A DNA stretch of 64,000 nt from Rudaeicoccus suwonensis (GTDB lineage Bacteria > Actinomycetota > Actinomycetes > Actinomycetales > Dermatophilaceae). Shown here piece after piece: positions 45,015 through 53,158 of this stretch. Position 1 is the first letter of the stretch. The number at the start of each line of letters is the position of its first letter. The DNA lies in contig NZ_VIVQ01000002.1 of NCBI RefSeq assembly GCF_007829035.1, positions 186,001 through 250,000 of the forward strand, in the 5' to 3' direction. The notes beneath the pieces were generated by a model. That model searched no databases, was not told the origin of the DNA, and saw nothing but the letters and a program-made list of their open reading frames with translations. Both the position numbers and the translations under genes were made by a program.

Positions 45015-47315
45015 ATGCACCATCAGCAACGCTCCGGCGAAACCGCCGCGACGACCACGGGCGCATCGCGCCGACCAACTCGCGGCATCACGATGCTGGT
45101 CTGTGCCGGTATGGCGACCGCCGGGCTGCTCGCCGTCGGCGCCGGAGCTGCCCACGCGACCGGCAGCAAGTCTGCTCAGGGTCTTGTCATCACCGGCACC
45201 GGGATCACGTCCAACAGCGCCTCGAGCCGCGACGGCCGCCTCGAGGCAGGTGCGCCCGCGGTGTTGCGCGCGGCGTTGCGGACCGCGCTCACCACGCACC
45301 GCGCCAGCGTCGTCACATCATTGACGACCGCGACCAGCGACGTCACAGCTTTGCCCGACGGCACCTTCCGGCAGACGACCTCCGCCGTGCCGGTACGGGT
45401 CAGACGCGGCTCCACCTGGGTATCGCTGAACACGACCTTGGCTCGCACTGCTCATGGCATCGCCCCGGTTGCGGCGAGCGACCCGGTGACCTTTTCAGCC
45501 GGAGGAACCGGTCCGCTCATCACCCTCGGATCCGGTGCGCACACCGCGACCATCACACTCCCCGACTCACTGCCGGCGCCGGTCCTGAGCGGCACCACCG
45601 CCACCTATCGGCAGGTCGCGCCCGGCATCGACGTCGTCGTCTCGGCGACCACCACCGGCTACACCGAAACCCTCGTCGTCCACTCCGCCGCTGCCGCAAG
45701 CAGCAGCGCCCTGACCGCGCTGATGCACCCGAGCATCTCCTCGTCCGGCACGACCTGGTCGTCCACTGCTGACGGAGCCGGCGCGGTCACCGGCATACCG
45801 AACTCGAGTTTTGCGCTCGGAGCAGGTGAAGTCTGGGACTCCACCACGGACCTACACCTCGGACCGATTCCCAGCGCAACCGATCCGAGCACCGGGCACA
45901 TCACCGCGCTGACAGCGGCTCCCATGACGGTCACGAACGCCCGCCGGACTCTGCAGGTTGCTGCGCAGCGGGCCTCCCTCGCGGCCACCGGCGTCCACTA
46001 CCCGCTGTTCGTCCAGCCCGACACATCCGGCTCACAGCCCATCACCCTCAGCGTGTTCAGCGCCGTCGACCGGTCGCAGTGGAGCACCGGCACGAACCTT
46101 CCCGTGGGCTACTGCACCCCGGTGTATGCCGGGTGCGGCCGCGGTTTCAATGCAGCGTCCTTCTTCCAACTGGGTGCCACTCTGCCCGGCACCGGAGGCA
46201 CCACGCCCCACGTTGATTCGGCATCGGTCAGCGTGCGGGAGGTCTGGAACGGCACCTCCGCTCCGACCGGCTTCGACCTCGATGCCACGCAGTCGATCCA
46301 CAACGGGATGAACTGGCCCGGCCCCGCCATCACCTCCGAGTTGGGCACGACGAAGTCCGCAGCCGGGAGCAACGGACGCAACTTCGCGACCATCACCTTC
46401 TCCAACACGAAGCTGGCCTCGCTCTATCAGACGCTGTTCAACCACAAGTCGAGCACGGCGACCTTCGGCCTGACCGCGCCGTTGTACGGCAACTCGTGGA
46501 AGCGTTTCGACCGCGGCACCACTGACCCGCTCGGTCCCAGTTCTGAGGTCGTCTTCAGCTACCCGCCGGCCAATCCCTCGAATCTGACCATCGTCAACTC
46601 CTGCCGGGCCAACTCCACGAACTACGTCAACTCGCCCAATGCCACGCTTCGTGCGCAGGCGTCGGACGGTCTGCCTGCCAACGGCGCATCGACGAAGGCG
46701 GACATCAAGATCGTGTTCTACGTGAAGAACAGCGCCGGCAAGGAAGTCACCGCCTACACCGCGCCGGCCACCACCAGCAACACCCCGGTCACCTGGACCA
46801 CTCCGGCCCTGGCCGACGGCAGCTACACCTTCGTCGCTGAAGCGGTGAGTGTGCCGACCAGCGGGCCGACGCTGTACTCCGGCCAGGTGAGCACGTCCTT
46901 CATCGTTCAGACCACCGCTCCGGCCGTGCCGACAGTGACGAGCCAGTCACCGGCAATGATCAAAGGCTCATACCAAGCGACGATCGGAAATGTGATCACG
47001 CTGCATGCTCCGGGCGCATTGGCCATCGGATATTCCGTCGGTGGGACCCCACCGTCGGCGACCATCAACCCGAGCGACGAGTGCAACTACTCCGGCAGCG
47101 GTGGATTGTCCGGCTTCGTTCCGGTGGACGCCAACGGCAATGCCACCATCACCGTCACCGCTCCCCCTGGCGGAACGCCCGGAGCGATATACGAATTCAC
47201 GAACCTGACGGTCCAAGCGTATGGCGTCAACGGCCTCGCCTCCCCGTCGATCACCTGGACCTACACCTCCGGAAACACCGTTCCGCTGCTCTACGTCATC
47301 CGGGTCAGCGGATAA
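45015..47315 (+). CDS. Large secreted beta-rich protein of unknown function
   Basis: 766 residues. Signal peptide with helix TMLVCAGMATAGLLAVGAGAAHA. The N-terminal part (DGTFRQTTSAVPVRVRRGSTWVSLNTTLARTAHGIAP...FSAGGTGPLITLGSGAHTATITLPDSLPAPVLSGTTATYRQVAPGIDVVVSATTTGYTETLVVHS) resembles the N-terminal module of streptomycete LamG- or DNRLRE-type surface proteins that often precede RHS repeats. A middle jelly-roll-like part has two Cys (VGYCTPVYAGCGRGF), and the C-terminal 200 residues look like two Ig-like domains. No RHS repeats or toxin tip follow. Likely a surface or released adhesin; function unknown. Confidence 0.65.
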   Translation: MHHQQRSGETAATTTGASRRPTRGITMLVCAGMATAGLLAVGAGAAHATGSKSAQGLVITGTGITSNSASSRDGRLEAGAPAVLRAALRTALTTHRASVVTSLTTATSDVTALPDGTFRQTTSAVPVRVRRGSTWVSLNTTLARTAHGIAPVAASDPVTFSAGGTGPLITLGSGAHTATITLPDSLPAPVLSGTTATYRQVAPGIDVVVSATTTGYTETLVVHSAAAASSSALTALMHPSISSSGTTWSSTADGAGAVTGIPNSSFALGAGEVWDSTTDLHLGPIPSATDPSTGHITALTAAPMTVTNARRTLQVAAQRASLAATGVHYPLFVQPDTSGSQPITLSVFSAVDRSQWSTGTNLPVGYCTPVYAGCGRGFNAASFFQLGATLPGTGGTTPHVDSASVSVREVWNGTSAPTGFDLDATQSIHNGMNWPGPAITSELGTTKSAAGSNGRNFATITFSNTKLASLYQTLFNHKSSTATFGLTAPLYGNSWKRFDRGTTDPLGPSSEVVFSYPPANPSNLTIVNSCRANSTNYVNSPNATLRAQASDGLPANGASTKADIKIVFYVKNSAGKEVTAYTAPATTSNTPVTWTTPALADGSYTFVAEAVSVPTSGPTLYSGQVSTSFIVQTTAPAVPTVTSQSPAMIKGSYQATIGNVITLHAPGALAIGYSVGGTPPSATINPSDECNYSGSGGLSGFVPVDANGNATITVTAPPGGTPGAIYEFTNLTVQAYGVNGLASPSITWTYTSGNTVPLLYVIRVSG

Positions 47316-47328
47316 CCCGACCAGCGAC

Positions 47329-47360
47329 GTCCCGGCTGCGCACCCCCGTGCGGCCGGGAC
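47329..47360. terminator. Bidirectional hairpin terminator
   Basis: GTCCCGGCTGCGCAC and GTGCGGCCGGGAC pair over 13 positions with a two-base bulge and a CCCC loop, between converging genes. Confidence 0.65.
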
Positions 47361-47362
47361 GG

Positions 47363-47872
47363 TCATTCCGTTGTCTGCAGCAGCCGGCCCGCCACCGGCC
47401 GGTCGTGCACAGCGCCGGCCGCGTGCAGGATCCGTGCCGTGGCCACGTCGATGTCGGTCCACTCATGTGGCAGCAGCCAGCGGAATCCGGTCGCCTCACT
47501 TGCTGGAGCGACCATGGGCTCGGCGTCGCACACCACCCGGAAGATGACGTCGATGTGCCGCAGCCGCGTCTCGAAGACCGTCGCCACGACGTCGCCCGGA
47601 TCGATGGTGAGGCCGGTCTCTTCCAGCACCTCGCGACGCACCGCGTCGGCCGGATGCTCGTGCCGGTCCACCAATCCGCCGGGCAGGCTGTCCCCGCGGC
47701 GATGCGTTTGGCGCAGCGCGAGGGTGCGCCCGTCGTACTCGATGAGGGCGATCGCGCCCAGGCTGAACGTGGGCGTGCCCAACCGGATCAACGCGTAGCT
47801 CGGACGTGCCGGAAGTCGTTGGAACGCTTGCAAACCCAGCCGTCGCAGCCTCCCCGGGCGCGAATGTGACAT
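47363..47872 (-). CDS. Nudix hydrolase
   Basis: 169 residues. Nudix box GGLVDRHEHPADAVRREVLEETGLTI fits G-x5-E-x7-REU-x-EE-x-G-U. The preceding strand FSLGAIALIEYDGRTLALRQTHRRGDSLPGG is the usual substrate-proximal strand. Substrate unknown. The ATG overlaps the stop of the AI-2E-family exporter by one base (TGATG), so the two are coupled. It is unrelated in sequence to the Nudix protein at 3.5 kb outside the box. Confidence 0.87.
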   Translation of the reverse strand: MSHSRPGRLRRLGLQAFQRLPARPSYALIRLGTPTFSLGAIALIEYDGRTLALRQTHRRGDSLPGGLVDRHEHPADAVRREVLEETGLTIDPGDVVATVFETRLRHIDVIFRVVCDAEPMVAPASEATGFRWLLPHEWTDIDVATARILHAAGAVHDRPVAGRLLQTTE

Positions 47873-48951
47873 CAGGTCACCCGCTCGGCGACGGCATCAC
47901 GATGGTGCGCTCGCACCGCATGCGTTGCATTGTTGATCACCGCGACGAGCGGCACCGCCACGAAGGCGCCGAAGATCCCGGCCACCAGCGTCCCCGCGGT
48001 CACCGTCACCAGGATCGCCAGCGGATGTATGTCGACCGCCTTGCCCAGGATGATCGGGTTGAGGATGTTGCCGAAAAGCTGCACGATCAGGATCAGCGCC
48101 ACGCCCATCACGATCGCAGTGACCACGCCCTTGGTCACCAGCGCGATGAGACACACGATCACCCCCGCGAGGGTCACGCCGATCAGCGGCACCAGCGACC
48201 CGAGGAACAGCAACACTGCCAGCGGCATGACCAGCGGCAGGTCGGCAAGAGCCATGACCGGCACCATCGCCAGCGAGTTGATGGCGGCGAGTAACACGAG
48301 ACTGCGCATGTATGCCGTGAGCGTGCGCCAGGCGACCTGCCCCGCCTCATAAGCGTGAGCGTGCGTATGCCGGGGCATCGCCCGCACGAACCACCGCCAG
48401 ATGGAGCCGTTGTCCATCAACAGGAAGATCGTCGCGAACAGGCAAAACACCGCTCCGGACAGGATGCCCACGGCACTTCGTGCGGTGGACACCGCCCCGG
48501 ACACGATGGTCTGGCGGTGTTCGCCGATGGTCTGCCCCAGATCGGTCGTGTATTTGTCGGCCTGTTTGGCGGACATGTGGGTCGGCCCGTCGACCAGCCA
48601 ATTGCGGATCTTGACCGCCGCGTCCTGCAGTTGCGAGTACAGCGAGGTGCGCGCATCGGTGATCTGCACGATGACGAACCAGGTCAGCAGACCGAGCACC
48701 GCGATGCCGAGCACGAAGACGATCAGCGCGGCGAGCGACCGCGGAATCTTGATCTTGGTCAGCAGTCGGACGCCCGGCTCCAGCAGGGCGCACACCATGA
48801 TCGCGACGGCCATGGTGATCGTCACCATGCTGACCTTGTTCAGCAGGAAGATCAGCGCCCAGACCGCGCCGAAGATGAGCAGAAAGCTCGCAGACCACAG
48901 CGCCGCGACGCGGACGCCGAAGCTGACGTCGTCGATCGGACGGCGAGCCAT
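47872..48951 (-). CDS. AI-2E family (TqsA/YdiK-like) membrane transporter
   Basis: 359 residues with about eight helices. An N-terminal helix pair (LIFGAVWALIFLLNKVSMVTITMAVAIMVCALLEP) is followed by SLAALIVFVLGIAVLGLLTWFVI, a long amphipathic cytosolic segment and the C-terminal block LVPLIGVTLAGVIVCLIALVTKGVVTAIVMGVALILIVQLFGNILNPIILGKAVDIHPLAILVTVTAGTLVAGIFGAFVAVPLVA, which is the family signature. Members export small molecules or ions; the substrate here is not known. ATG overlaps the dehydrogenase stop by one base. Confidence 0.9.
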   Translation of the reverse strand: MARRPIDDVSFGVRVAALWSASFLLIFGAVWALIFLLNKVSMVTITMAVAIMVCALLEPGVRLLTKIKIPRSLAALIVFVLGIAVLGLLTWFVIVQITDARTSLYSQLQDAAVKIRNWLVDGPTHMSAKQADKYTTDLGQTIGEHRQTIVSGAVSTARSAVGILSGAVFCLFATIFLLMDNGSIWRWFVRAMPRHTHAHAYEAGQVAWRTLTAYMRSLVLLAAINSLAMVPVMALADLPLVMPLAVLLFLGSLVPLIGVTLAGVIVCLIALVTKGVVTAIVMGVALILIVQLFGNILNPIILGKAVDIHPLAILVTVTAGTLVAGIFGAFVAVPLVAVINNATHAVRAHHRDAVAERVT

Positions 48952-50618
48952 CAGCCGGCCTGCTCGGCAACGGCTCGACCGGCCGCGCGTCCGGAGAAGA
49001 TGCAGCCACCGAGGAAGGTGCCTTCGAGGGAGTTGTAACCGTGCACCCCGCCGCCGCCGAATCCGGCGGCCTCACCTGCGGCATACAGCCCGTCGATCGG
49101 CTCGCCCGAGGCATCGAGCACGCGTGAGCTGAGGTCGGTCTGCAGTCCGCCCAACGACTTGCGCGTGAGCACGTGCAATTTCACGCCGATGAGCGGACCG
49201 GCGGCTGGGTCGAGGATCTCGTGCGGTTTGGCGACACGGATCATCCGGTCGCCGCGGTAGCTCCGGGCACCACGCACGGCTGTCAGTTGAGCGTCCTTGG
49301 TGAACTTGTTGGCAACCTCACGGTCACGTGCGACGACCTGGCGCTCAATGTCGGCGACGTTGAGCAGGGGCTCGTCGGTGAGGCCGTTCATCTTGTCGAC
49401 AAGCTCCGAAAGTGTCTGCGCCACAACGAAATCCGCACCACGCTGCTTGAACGCCTCGACCGGCCCAGGCGCACCCTTGCGCACGCGCTCGGCGAGCAGT
49501 CTGAAGTCCTTGTTGGTGATGTCGGGGTTCTGCTCGGAGCCGGAGAGCCCGAACTCCTTCTCGATGATCTTCTGGGTGACGATGAACCACGAGTGGTCGT
49601 ATGCCGCAAGGTCGGGCGTCGTGCGCAGGTGCCGCAGGGTGCCGAGCGTGTCGAAGCCGGGCAGGAAGGGATACGGCAACCGCCGCCCCAGCGCGTCGAA
49701 CCACATCGGCGATGGTCCCGGCAAGATCCGGATCGCGTGCTGCGGCCAGACCGGATCCCAGTTGCGCACGCCTTCGACGTAGTGCCACATGCGGTCGCGG
49801 TTGACGGTGCGTGCGCCGACGCGTTCGGTGATCTCGATCATCCGACCGTCGACGTATGCCGGAACTCCGGTGATCATCTGCCGCGGTGGCGTGCCCAGGC
49901 GCTCGGGCCACCACTTGCGGACGAGTTCGTGGTTGCCGCCGATCCCGCCGGAGGTGACGATGACGGCCTGGGCGGTCAGCGCGAAGTCATCGACCTCTTC
50001 GCGACTGCTCTCTGCTCCGCGAATCGCATTGTCCTGCAACAAGGTTCGGCCTCGGACACCAGTGACAGCGCCACCCTCACGGATCAACTCGTCGACCCGG
50101 TGACGCTCGTAGAGCTTCACCTGCCCCGTCTCCATCGCGGCGAGCGCAGCGTCGACGAACGGTTTGACCACACCGGTGCCGGTGCCCCACGTGATGTGGA
50201 ATCGCGGCACCGAGTTGCCGTGCCCCTCGGCGCGACCGTCGCCGCGCTCGGCCCAGCCGACGACCGCGAGCCACCCCATGCCGCGCTCCTTCAGCCACGA
50301 ACGCTTCTCGCCGGCGGCGAATTCGACGTACGCGCGCGCCCACCTGGCCGCCCACGAGTCCTCGTCGTCGAGCCGGTCGAAGGCGGCGCTGCCCTGCCAG
50401 TCCTGCCAGGCGAGCTCGACGGAATCCTTGATACCCATCCGGCGCTGCTCCGGAGAGTCGACGAAGAACAACCCACCGAACGACCACCAGGCCTGCCCGC
50501 CGAGGTTGGCGGCGCTCTCCTGATCGACGATGGCGACCTTCCTGCCAGCCGCAATCAGCTCGCCGGCAGCCACCAGACCAGCGAGTCCGGCGCCCACGAC
50601 GATGGCATCTGCGTCCAC
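48951..50618 (-). CDS. FAD-binding dehydrogenase, fumarate reductase/ketosteroid dehydrogenase-like
   Basis: 555 residues from GTG 50618, with GGAGG seven bases upstream; the frame extends further without support. The FAD-binding loop is DAIVVGAGLAGLVAAGELIAAGRKVAIVDQE, and the C-terminal FAD contact is PIDGLYAAGEAAGFGGGGVHGYNSLEGTFLGGCIFSGRAAGRA. It belongs to the FAD_binding_2 group, in which flavin oxidises or reduces a C-C bond. The substrate is unknown; no steroid genes are near. First gene of a three-gene operon with the exporter and Nudix hydrolase. Confidence 0.88.
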   Translation of the reverse strand: MDADAIVVGAGLAGLVAAGELIAAGRKVAIVDQESAANLGGQAWWSFGGLFFVDSPEQRRMGIKDSVELAWQDWQGSAAFDRLDDEDSWAARWARAYVEFAAGEKRSWLKERGMGWLAVVGWAERGDGRAEGHGNSVPRFHITWGTGTGVVKPFVDAALAAMETGQVKLYERHRVDELIREGGAVTGVRGRTLLQDNAIRGAESSREEVDDFALTAQAVIVTSGGIGGNHELVRKWWPERLGTPPRQMITGVPAYVDGRMIEITERVGARTVNRDRMWHYVEGVRNWDPVWPQHAIRILPGPSPMWFDALGRRLPYPFLPGFDTLGTLRHLRTTPDLAAYDHSWFIVTQKIIEKEFGLSGSEQNPDITNKDFRLLAERVRKGAPGPVEAFKQRGADFVVAQTLSELVDKMNGLTDEPLLNVADIERQVVARDREVANKFTKDAQLTAVRGARSYRGDRMIRVAKPHEILDPAAGPLIGVKLHVLTRKSLGGLQTDLSSRVLDASGEPIDGLYAAGEAAGFGGGGVHGYNSLEGTFLGGCIFSGRAAGRAVAEQAG

Positions 50619-50718
50619 GTTCAACCTCCAGGGATTTGTGGCCCCCAACCTAGTCGCCCGCACCGGAATATCAGCGGTCCATCCCACACGCGGCGGCTCT
50701 CGACGGCAGACTGGGTGC

Positions 50719-51480
50719 ATGTCCACCCGCCTCGACGAGATCGTGGACGAGCTGTATGCCGGAGCTCCCGATGCCTTCGTGACCGCGCGCGATGCGGCCG
50801 TTCGTGCGGCGCGCCAGGACGGCGATCGTGAGCTGGCCGCTCAGGTGCGGGCGCTGCGGCGGCCTTCGGCTGCTGCGTCCCTCATCAACAAGCTGGCGCG
50901 CAGCGATGCAGATCCCGGCTTGGTGCAGCTCGCCGACCTGGGGGCGCGATTGCGCCAAGCGCAGAGCGACCTCTCGGGAGCAGAGATGAAGGCTCTCGGT
51001 GCCGAACGCAATTCGCTGGTGCGCGTCCTGGTCGACGCTGCCGTCGGCGACACCGGCGCCAGCGGTCCAGTCCGTGATCAGGTGACGGCGACGCTCACCG
51101 CGGCGGTCGCAGACCCGGCCGCCGAGCGGGCGGTGTGCAGTGGGCGACTGGTGACGGCGCTGCAGTACAGCGGGCTGGGCGAGGTCGACATCTCTGCGGC
51201 CACGGCGACGGCTCTGCCGACCTCGTCACCGACAGCCTCGGCCGCGTCGAGCAGCACGGCGGACGCCGCACTGGCACGCGAGATCCGCGCAGCGCGCACT
51301 GCGCTGGAGCGCGCACGCAGCCGTCAACACGCGGCGGAAACCGCGCGGCAGACGGCCGAACGCGTCGCCCGAGCAGCTGCCGAGGCGCTCGACGCGGCGA
51401 CCGCGTCAGCCGCGAAGGCCGCCGAAGACACCGCCGCAGCGCAGACAGAACTCGCCCAGTTGCTCCAGGCGGCGGACTGA
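50719..51480 (+). CDS. Alanine-rich coiled-coil protein of unknown function
   Basis: 253 residues from ATG 50719. The first 130 residues are helical (LDEIVDELYAGAPDAFVTARDAAVRAARQDGDRELAAQVRALRRPSAAASLINKLARS...LGARLRQAQSDLSGAEMKALGAERNSLVRVLVDAA), and the C-terminal 70 residues are a long Ala-rich coiled coil (REIRAARTALERARSRQHAAETARQTAERVARAAAEALDAATASAAKAAEDTAAAQTELAQLL). No signal peptide. Not a family I can name. CAGACT ends six bases before the ATG, with no Shine-Dalgarno. Confidence 0.7.
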   Translation: MSTRLDEIVDELYAGAPDAFVTARDAAVRAARQDGDRELAAQVRALRRPSAAASLINKLARSDADPGLVQLADLGARLRQAQSDLSGAEMKALGAERNSLVRVLVDAAVGDTGASGPVRDQVTATLTAAVADPAAERAVCSGRLVTALQYSGLGEVDISAATATALPTSSPTASAASSSTADAALAREIRAARTALERARSRQHAAETARQTAERVARAAAEALDAATASAAKAAEDTAAAQTELAQLLQAAD

Positions 51481-51484
51481 CGGC

Positions 51485-52021
51485 CTACTTGTCGATGAGC
51501 TTCTGGCAGTAGCTGCGTAGGTTGCCCGAGTCGGTGTTGTACTGCGTCACCGAGACGGTTTGGTTCTTGAAGTAGGCGGTGGCCATGGCGTTGAGGTCGG
51601 TCGCCACCGGGCCGATGCGGGCCTTGAAGCCGGCGTCCCCGGACTGAGCGGGCAACTTTCCGAGGTTCGTCGCAGTCGTCCGGAAGTTGTTGGCGGCGGC
51701 CTTCAACTGCTTGGAGTTCTGCGTCGACACCGCGTTGTTCCAACTGGTGATGGCGGTGTTGGTGTCACCGACCGCTGTCTGGCAGGCCTTGACCGGGTCG
51801 AGTGCGACGGTGCTGCTCGACCGGGACGCCGGCAGCGGGCTCGTGCTGGACGATGAGCTTGCGCCTGCACTGGGGGATGCGCTGCTCGACATCGTCGTTG
51901 AGGTGGAGGACGGTGCCGCGGTCTTGGAACTGCTGCTGCCGCAGGCGCTCAGAGCCATGGCGCCGCAGGCGATGGCCGCAACGGCGGTCAGCCGTGTGGT
52001 GCGGGGTCTGGAGGTGCTCAT
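51485..52021 (-). CDS. Lipoprotein with helical domain
   Basis: 178 residues from ATG 52021. Lipobox GAMALSAC-G, then a Ser/Thr-rich linker of about 45 residues. The C-terminal 100 residues (DPVKACQTAVGDTNTAITSWNNAVSTQNSKQLKAAANNFRTTATNLGKLPAQSG...LRSYCQKLIDK) look like a small helical bundle held by one Cys pair. Extracellular, membrane-anchored. No family recognised. It converges with the coiled-coil gene with a four-base gap. Confidence 0.65.
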   Translation of the reverse strand: MSTSRPRTTRLTAVAAIACGAMALSACGSSSSKTAAPSSTSTTMSSSASPSAGASSSSSTSPLPASRSSSTVALDPVKACQTAVGDTNTAITSWNNAVSTQNSKQLKAAANNFRTTATNLGKLPAQSGDAGFKARIGPVATDLNAMATAYFKNQTVSVTQYNTDSGNLRSYCQKLIDK

Positions 52022-52121
52022 CACACAACCATGCCTGCCGTCCGCATCGTGCGCCAAATCGAGCGGTACAGCTCACATGACCGCGCGCCGTCATACGTAC
52101 ACGAGCCGGCGACCGGCGCGA

Positions 52122-53057
52122 TCAGCTCACGCCCGGGGTCAGCCGGCTCAGGCTGGGAGTGGCGTCGATCCACGCGAGGATCTGCTCGCTGGTCCAGTCC
52201 GGCCAGTCGAGCATCGGTGTGTGGCCGATTCCCGCGCCCTCGACATACCGCCAGTGCGGATGCCGGGCCGCCAGCGAGCGGGCAGCCTTGACGCTGACCA
52301 GCCGGTCCCGGTCGCCGTGCAGCAGGAGCACCGGCGCGAGGATCGTGTCCATCCGGCGGGCGTAGTCCCCCCGACGAGCGGTCGCGAGGAGCACCGATTT
52401 GGCCGCCGACAGGAATGCCGCATCGCCGTCGGGCACCAGTTCACGCCGCCGTCGCGCGGACTCGATGTGTGCCTCCAGCAGTCGATCACTGACACGATGT
52501 ATGTCGGAGGCCACGAGGCTCAGCACCTGCCGTGCCATCACCTCGACGGGTACCTTCGCTGCACGGTCTGCCATGAACCACGGACCCAGTCGCGGCGTCG
52601 CGTAGATGCCGAAGCCGACCGCCACCAGTGGCTCGGGCAACGCACCCGGGCTGAGCGGGATCACCGGATCGACGAGAACGGCGCCGGCGACCAGCCGCTT
52701 GTCGAGCGCAGCAAGTTGGCCGGCGAGCAGCCCGCCCATCGAATTGCCCACGACGACGACGGGGCCGTCGCAGACGACATGCGCAAAGCGTTGCAGCAGA
52801 GTCAGATTCGCCGATACGACGGCCTTGCGCGGCTCCACCTGCGTCAGTCCGTGGCCGCCCAGGTCGAGCGCGACGACCCGGCCACGTTGCGCCAGGAGGG
52901 GAATCACGTCACCCCAGTTCTCCAGTGATCCACCAAGGCCGTGCACCAGCAGGAAGGTCGGCCCCTGACCCGGTCCGGCGTCGAGCACGTAGCGCACCCG
53001 CACGCCATCGATGTCGATGTACCTGTCGCGAGGCTGAGTCGTCTGGTCCAAGCTCAC
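52122..53057 (-). CDS. Alpha/beta hydrolase
   Basis: 311 residues from GTG 53057, chosen because TAGATT lies seven bases upstream on the minus strand; a TTG at 53066 lies within that box. Oxyanion loop LLVHGLGGSLENW, nucleophile Ser in VVGNSMGG, acid Asp in LLHGDRDRLV and His in GIGHTPMLD make up the triad. Substrate unknown; the family includes esterases and C-C hydrolases. Cytosolic, no signal peptide. Confidence 0.85.
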   Translation of the reverse strand: MSLDQTTQPRDRYIDIDGVRVRYVLDAGPGQGPTFLLVHGLGGSLENWGDVIPLLAQRGRVVALDLGGHGLTQVEPRKAVVSANLTLLQRFAHVVCDGPVVVVGNSMGGLLAGQLAALDKRLVAGAVLVDPVIPLSPGALPEPLVAVGFGIYATPRLGPWFMADRAAKVPVEVMARQVLSLVASDIHRVSDRLLEAHIESARRRRELVPDGDAAFLSAAKSVLLATARRGDYARRMDTILAPVLLLHGDRDRLVSVKAARSLAARHPHWRYVEGAGIGHTPMLDWPDWTSEQILAWIDATPSLSRLTPGVS

Positions 53058-53064
53058 CTGCGCC

Positions 53065-53070
53065 AATCTA
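53065..53070 (-). promoter_or_regulatory. Putative -10 box of a leaderless alpha/beta hydrolase transcript
   Basis: TAGATT on the minus strand ends seven bases before GTG 53057; no Shine-Dalgarno is seen. Confidence 0.45.
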
Positions 53071-53092
53071 CTGGGGCGTATCCGATGCGACG

Positions 53093-53136
53093 TCGATGCG
53101 GGCGAGGTTGCTGATCAGCAACCTCGCCCGCATCGA
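53093..53136. terminator. 44-base perfect palindrome after the sedolisin gene
   Basis: Twenty-two bases on each side (TCGATGCGGGCGAGGTTGCT at the left) are fully complementary around TGATCA. It starts 23 bases past the stop of the peptidase gene and would end its transcript; it also lies just upstream of the alpha/beta hydrolase promoter. Confidence 0.75.
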
Positions 53137-53158
53137 ACTCCATCCTGTGGCTACCGCC

